Source: Clostridia bacterium (GTDB taxonomy: Bacteria; Bacillota; Clostridia; Oscillospirales; CAG-272). From it: a DNA stretch of 64,000 nt. The translations under genes were made by a program, and so were the position numbers. Under the pieces are notes generated by a model, which saw only the letters and a list, made by a program, of their open reading frames with translations, was not told where the DNA came from and did no database searches. The stretch lies in assembly GCA_017540175.1 (NCBI GenBank), contig JAFYBN010000099.1:24878-88877 (forward strand), written 5' to 3'. Below are positions 60,478 to 64,000 of the stretch, one piece after another; position 1 is the stretch's first letter, and every line of letters begins with the position of its first letter.

Positions 60478-61170
60478 ATGCTTGAGATGCTTTTGTCGTT
60501 TCTCTTCGGACTGGGGATCGGTTTTCCGGGCGTCATGCTTTCGTCGAACGGCGGCGGGCATTTCCCGCCCCCTCTGTCGAGAGAAGAAGAGACGCTTCTG
60601 TTCCGCAGGGCGAGGCATGAAGGCGATGAGGCAGCCCGCGGCAAGCTGATCGAGCACAACCTTCGTCTCGTCGCCCACATCGTGCGCAAATACTACGCCT
60701 CAAGTCCGGAAGAAGATGACCTCATCTCCATCGGGACGGTCGGACTGATCAAATCGGTGGATTCCTTCGACATCGACAACGGTGCCCGGTTCGCCACCTA
60801 CGCCGCGAAGTGCATCCAGAACGAGATCCTTATGTATTTCCGTTCGCGCAAAAAATACCAGATGGAGGTTTCTCTCAACGACCCCATCGAAACCGATCGG
60901 GACGGGAGCGCTCTCACCTACGCGGACGTCGTCGCAACGGAGGACAACATTGCGGAGGAACTGGACGCGAAGATCAAAATCTCAAAGGCGGCGCGTTATA
61001 TCATGCAAAACCTTGACGAGCGCGAGAGGGAGATCATCGTGACGCGCTACGGGCTCGACGGCGGCAAGCCCGCCACCCAGCGCGAAACCGCGGAAAAGCT
61101 CGGGATATCGCGCTCCTATGTGAGCCGCATCGAAAAAGCGGCGCTCGAGAAGATCCGAAAGATCCTGTAG
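60478..61170 (+). CDS. sigK: RNA polymerase sporulation sigma factor SigK (pro-form)
   Basis: 230 residues. A hydrophobic pro-sequence (LEMLLSFLFGLGIGFPGVML, about 3-22) precedes FPPPLSREEE, the region cut by SpoIVFB in Bacillus. Region 2 (IEHNLRLVAHIVRKYY, DLISIGTVGLIKSVDSFDIDNGARFATYAAKCIQNEI) binds core and the -10. Region 4 (LDEREREIIVTRYGL, TQRETAEKLGISRSYVSRIEKAALEKI) binds the -35. It drives late mother-cell genes. The gene is uninterrupted, with no skin-type element. GGGAGG precedes ATG 60478. Confidence 0.95.
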   Translation: MLEMLLSFLFGLGIGFPGVMLSSNGGGHFPPPLSREEETLLFRRARHEGDEAARGKLIEHNLRLVAHIVRKYYASSPEEDDLISIGTVGLIKSVDSFDIDNGARFATYAAKCIQNEILMYFRSRKKYQMEVSLNDPIETDRDGSALTYADVVATEDNIAEELDAKIKISKAARYIMQNLDEREREIIVTRYGLDGGKPATQRETAEKLGISRSYVSRIEKAALEKIRKIL

Positions 61171-61176
61171 AAAGCA

Positions 61177-61235
61177 CACAGAGGGCTTTCGCGTACCAAC
61201 TCAAGCGGAGGAGGTTGACGCGAAAGCCCTCTGTG
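61177..61235. repeat. 18-base perfect inverted repeat after sigK
   Basis: Arms 61177-61194 and 61218-61235 (CACAGAGGGCTTTCGCGT and complement) enclose a 23-base loop. No T run follows on either side, so it is not a textbook terminator. It starts six bases after the sigK stop. Confidence 0.85.
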
Positions 61236-61245
61236 AATCCTATGT

Positions 61246-61277
61246 ACGGAGCAGTCTCAGCGCGCTGACTGCTCCGT
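61246..61277. repeat. 11-base inverted repeat
   Basis: ACGGAGCAGTC (61246-61256) pairs with GACTGCTCCGT (61267-61277), loop of 10. It lies 10 bases from the preceding repeat and also lacks a T run. Confidence 0.8.
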
Positions 61278-61389
61278 GACCGCGGTCTCTATATCCAAGA
61301 ACGGCACGCTCCGTTCCGGGTATATTGTGAACAAAAATCGTCTGAAATATGAAATGAAATGTCTTCCGGTGATCCGACGGTTCGGTCGT

Positions 61390-62994
61390 TCAGGTAAGCT
61401 CGTCGAAGATGCGCGTGCCATGCTTTTTGAGCCAGTTCAGCGACAGCGCAGCCCCGGCGCAGAGAAGGACGAGCACGACGGCGAGATAGACGAATGCCGG
61501 AATGGATGAGGAGACGGGCAGATACAAGAGAGCGATGGCAATGGCGACAGCCCATCCGCCGAACATCGAAACCATAATGGGCATACCCTGCTTGATGACG
61601 ACTACCTCGGAGGTCCACGACAGGACCGGATGCTTCAGGTTCAGGATCAGACCAACGGACGCGTGCAGGCAGATGTAGACAACCGAAACGGCGCATATGA
61701 GGAACGCCTCTGCCGGGGAGAAACCGAGCACGAACGAAGTGACAGCCGCGCAGAGCAGGGCGGGGATTTCCGTTAATACGAGGTGGAGCGAGAGCTTTGA
61801 GACGAGCACGTCCCACGCGGGAACGGGCAGGGAGCGCAGGATCCAGAGCGTTCGTCCCTCAAGCGAGATCGACGGAGTTGAAATATAGACCATCGAAGCG
61901 ATCATGCAGATGAGACCAGCGGCGGCAGCGGGAAGCCAGTTTGAGAGTGGTTCCGGCATGGTCGTGAACGCGGCGCGCATATCGTTCATCTTGATGAGCA
62001 GAAACACGGGCAGGGCAATGAAGAAAATCGTGCCGATGCCGCAGTTGAGCATGTAGTTCGCGTTCGAGACAAAGCGCTTCAGCTCGCGGGAAAAGAGCGC
62101 GCGCCGCACACCGGCGTTCTTGTGCGCCTTTTCGCGGTAGACCTTTTTCGTCCCTGTGCTTTTGTCCGTCACGATGCGCAGGAAGGTGCGCGACAGAATG
62201 ACGAGCAGCAGGGCAAACAAAGCTCCGCTGAACAGGAGGAAGACAAAGAAGGGAAGAATCTCGCCCACCGCTCCTTTACCGAAGCAGTAGAAGGGATAGA
62301 TCCATGAGTGCATCACGTCGGCGATCCGGTCGAGATTCCCGAGAACGGAGGCGAGGATCTTCTGCGCCTGAAAATAGACGACGTAATATACGGCGAGGAA
62401 AGCCAGCGACAGCACGACGGTGACGGCGCTCTTGTTCTTGACCCGTTTTGCGATGAGAGCGACTACCCATCCCAGAGCGCAGGTGAGCGTCGTGACGAAG
62501 AGGGCAAGAAGGAAGAACAAAAGGATCTGCAAAATCAAAGCGAGCGGGCTGGGGGACGCATGGATAATATAGACAACGACTGTGGGGATGTAGACCATTG
62601 CCTCAAAGAACAGCCCCGGGATCGCCGTTACCGTCAGCCGGACGAGCAGGATCTTTGACGGCGGGATCGGCATGGAAAGCAAAAGATCGTTGTCGGAGGC
62701 GCAGTACAGCGTGTGGTAGGTCGTGAAGACGCTGCCGAACACGCCGAGCAGCACCGCGATCAGTCCCATCATGGCAAAATACAGCCAATCGAGATTCATC
62801 TCCACGAGAGCCGGGCACAGAGATGCGGCAATCATCGAGAACATCACGGCGAAGATCAGAAAGAGGAAAAGATAGAGAACAATGAAGCCCGCGGCGCCTG
62901 CCTTCGACGGTTTTCGCTTATCCGAATTCTTCCGGTTCTTCGTGAATGTGTAGAGAAGCTCGAGAAACTGCTTTTTGAACAGCGCTTTCAGCAT
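61390..62994 (-). CDS. ABC transporter permease-like membrane protein
   Basis: 534 residues with about 12 hydrophobic segments in two halves, the layout of ABC-2-like exporter permeases of the 'putative ABC exporter' type. LLFFLLALFVTTLTCALGWVVALIAKRVKNKSAV and LEGRTLWILRSLPVPAWDVLVSKL (coupling-helix-like) are the best landmarks. It starts one base after the ATPase stop, so the two form one transporter. Substrate unknown; related units export peptides or lipids. Confidence 0.8.
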   Translation of the reverse strand: MLKALFKKQFLELLYTFTKNRKNSDKRKPSKAGAAGFIVLYLFLFLIFAVMFSMIAASLCPALVEMNLDWLYFAMMGLIAVLLGVFGSVFTTYHTLYCASDNDLLLSMPIPPSKILLVRLTVTAIPGLFFEAMVYIPTVVVYIIHASPSPLALILQILLFFLLALFVTTLTCALGWVVALIAKRVKNKSAVTVVLSLAFLAVYYVVYFQAQKILASVLGNLDRIADVMHSWIYPFYCFGKGAVGEILPFFVFLLFSGALFALLLVILSRTFLRIVTDKSTGTKKVYREKAHKNAGVRRALFSRELKRFVSNANYMLNCGIGTIFFIALPVFLLIKMNDMRAAFTTMPEPLSNWLPAAAAGLICMIASMVYISTPSISLEGRTLWILRSLPVPAWDVLVSKLSLHLVLTEIPALLCAAVTSFVLGFSPAEAFLICAVSVVYICLHASVGLILNLKHPVLSWTSEVVVIKQGMPIMVSMFGGWAVAIAIALLYLPVSSSIPAFVYLAVVLVLLCAGAALSLNWLKKHGTRIFDELT

Positions 62995-62995
62995 G

Positions 62996-63700
62996 TCAGT
63001 CCTCCAGTTCCAGGAAGACGGATTCCAGCGATTCGTCGCCCTTGACCTCTTCCATACTGCCGGAACGGACGAGACGGCCGTTCTTGATGATCACGACTTC
63101 GTCGCAGAGCTTTTCGGCGACTTCGAGAACGTGGGTGGAGAAGAAGATGGAGCCGCCCCGGTCACAGTGGGCGCGCATGAGCTCCTTCATGGTGTGGGCG
63201 GCCTTCGGGTCCAGCCCGACGAAGGGTTCGTCCATCAGAATGAGCTTGGGCTCGTGCATCAAGGCGGAGATCACGGCGAGCTTCTGCTTCATGCCGTGGG
63301 AATAGGAAGCGATCGGATTGGCAAAATCGGCGGTCAGCTCGAAGAGATCCCCGAGTTCGCGGACGGATGCCTGTCTTTTCTCGTCCGGTACGCCGAAAAT
63401 ATCTCCCACGAAATTCAAGTACTGGATGCCGCTCATAAAATCATACAGGTCGGGGTTGTCCGGGATGTAGGCGATGTTCCGTTTGACGTCGAGAGGATTC
63501 GACTTCACCGAAAAGCCCGCCGCTTCGATCTCGCCGGAATCAAAGGAGAGAATACCCGCGACGCATTTCAGCGTCGTTGTTTTGCCCGCGCCGTTGTGAC
63601 CGATGAACGCGCAGATCTCACCGGGATCGATGCGCAGGCTCAGATCGTCAACGGCTTTCTTGTCGCCGTAGGTTTTGGTCAGGTGTTCGATTTTGAGCAT
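62996..63700 (-). CDS. ABC transporter ATP-binding protein
   Basis: 234 residues. Walker A is GHNGAGKTT (about residues 33-41), the signature is degenerate (ASYSHGMKQKLAVISAL, SHGMKQK replacing LSGGQ), Walker B is LILMDEPFVGLDP and the switch His lies in STHVLEVAE. It follows the DrrA/YtrB-type subfamily used with ABC-2-like permeases. The permease gene follows after one base. Confidence 0.93.
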   Translation of the reverse strand: MLKIEHLTKTYGDKKAVDDLSLRIDPGEICAFIGHNGAGKTTTLKCVAGILSFDSGEIEAAGFSVKSNPLDVKRNIAYIPDNPDLYDFMSGIQYLNFVGDIFGVPDEKRQASVRELGDLFELTADFANPIASYSHGMKQKLAVISALMHEPKLILMDEPFVGLDPKAAHTMKELMRAHCDRGGSIFFSTHVLEVAEKLCDEVVIIKNGRLVRSGSMEEVKGDESLESVFLELED

Positions 63701-63736
63701 GTCGGTTTCCTTCCTGAACGGTTGATTTTCTCAAAG

Positions 63737-63765
63737 ATTATACCATTGAGAGGAACCGGTGTCAA
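63737..63765 (-). promoter_or_regulatory. Promoter for the ABC exporter operon
   Basis: On the minus strand, TTGACA (63765-63760), a 17-base spacer and TATAAT (63742-63737), 36 bases before the ATG: perfect consensus. Confidence 0.92.
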
Positions 63766-63852
63766 GACCGGGCGCACGTTTCTTATCCAGTTTTAAGATT
63801 TTTAAGAAAGTCCGCGCTTTACCGCATTCCGGCGCTCGATGTTCGCGGTGAC

Positions 63853-63906
63853 AAAAAACGGGACTGTCGCATTAACTCCCAAACCATGGAGAAATGCGAC
63901 AGCCCG
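63853..63906 (-). terminator. Terminator for a minus-strand transcript entering from the right
   Basis: CGGG-A-CTGTCGCATT (63859-63873) pairs with AATGCGACAGCCCG (63893-63906) with one bulge. GTTTTTTG follows on the minus strand. Confidence 0.7.
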
Positions 63907-63929
63907 CTTGCTTTTCAGATCTGACAGCC

Positions 63930-63963
63930 GTACTTTTTCTCCTTTATCGAGGAGAAAAAGTAC
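63930..63963. repeat. 13-base perfect hairpin at the right edge
   Basis: GTACTTTTTCTCC (63930-63942) pairs with GGAGAAAAAGTAC (63951-63963), loop TTTATCGA. It is next to the terminator and may belong to a dispersed repeat or the end of a gene beyond the window. Confidence 0.75.
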
Positions 63964-64000
63964 CAAAAAGAGGAACTCTTTCAAAGTCTTGGGTGTTCCG

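Noticed and set aside
60478-61170. Skin-type element interrupting sigK
   Set aside because: The frame is continuous from pro-sequence to region 4 and no recombinase gene is present.
63802-63984. 60-residue open frame at the right edge
   Set aside because: It runs through two hairpins, has low-complexity sequence and no ribosome-binding site.

Overview
The window looks like a chromosome segment of a GC-rich, spore-forming, gut-type Clostridia (Oscillospirales or Christensenellales-like). The grounds are an IspH-ribosomal protein S1 fusion, pro-SigK, a GerA/SpoVAF-type germination protein, several Clostridia-typical small families (DUF3842, TIGR04086, Gx transporter with NusG-II, VTC with DUF4956), SLH-anchored surface proteins, and a low-GC Firmicutes style of promoter (TTGACA-17-TATAAT) and Shine-Dalgarno site. 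No phage, transposase, rRNA operon or CRISPR array was seen.

Layout. 1-5 kb: end of an RpiR regulator, then an FAD oxidoreductase, cmk, plsC and ispH-S1 in one tight run. 5-13 kb: a GH2 glycosidase broken by an in-frame TGA, a HAAS-type membrane protein, a MarR regulator, a serine hydrolase, a CofE-like ligase and a secreted zinc-ribbon/SLH-like protein. 13-20.5 kb: DUF3842, KtrB/KtrA potassium uptake, a sialidase-like protein, a 957-residue SLH surface protein and a degenerate SleB-like protein. 20.5-30 kb (mostly minus strand): pduL, a pyk-kdgK-HAD operon, tRNA-Thr, a HAD/solute-binding lipoprotein/GH109-like operon, and uraA behind a PyrR-type attenuator. 30-42 kb: nudix, rsmE, a PucR-like regulator, ftsEX, two M23 hydrolases, a CtpA-like protease, greA and lysS. 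42-45 kb: two AT-richer genes for exported proteins of unknown function. 45-50 kb: a second GH109-like gene, Gx transporter/NusG-II, GNAT and ychF. 50-57 kb: VTC-like polymerase, DUF4956, a two-component system, an rRNA methyltransferase, the germination protein, TIGR04086 and yajC. 57-64 kb: a short UroD-like protein, a DUF4038-type glycosidase, DUF378, sigK and an ABC exporter pair.

How the genes fit together. Sialidase-like, two GH109-like, GH2 and DUF4038 proteins, a sugar-binding lipoprotein and KDG kinase/pyruvate kinase suggest host- or plant-glycan foraging. FtsEX with two coiled-coil LytM hydrolases and a carboxyl-terminal protease is a division and cell-wall remodelling block. sigK, the germination protein and possibly the SleB-like protein belong to sporulation and germination.

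The observations most worth a second look are: an internal Shine-Dalgarno and promoter-like site inside ispH-S1; the single TGA in the GH2 gene; a compensated PyrR hairpin before uraA; a Shine-Dalgarno buried in the terminator between yajC and the TIGR04086 gene; the AT-richer secreted pair; a CofE-like ligase with no visible F420 context; and a zinc-ribbon protein that appears to be exported. No complete new defence or biosynthetic system was recognised.
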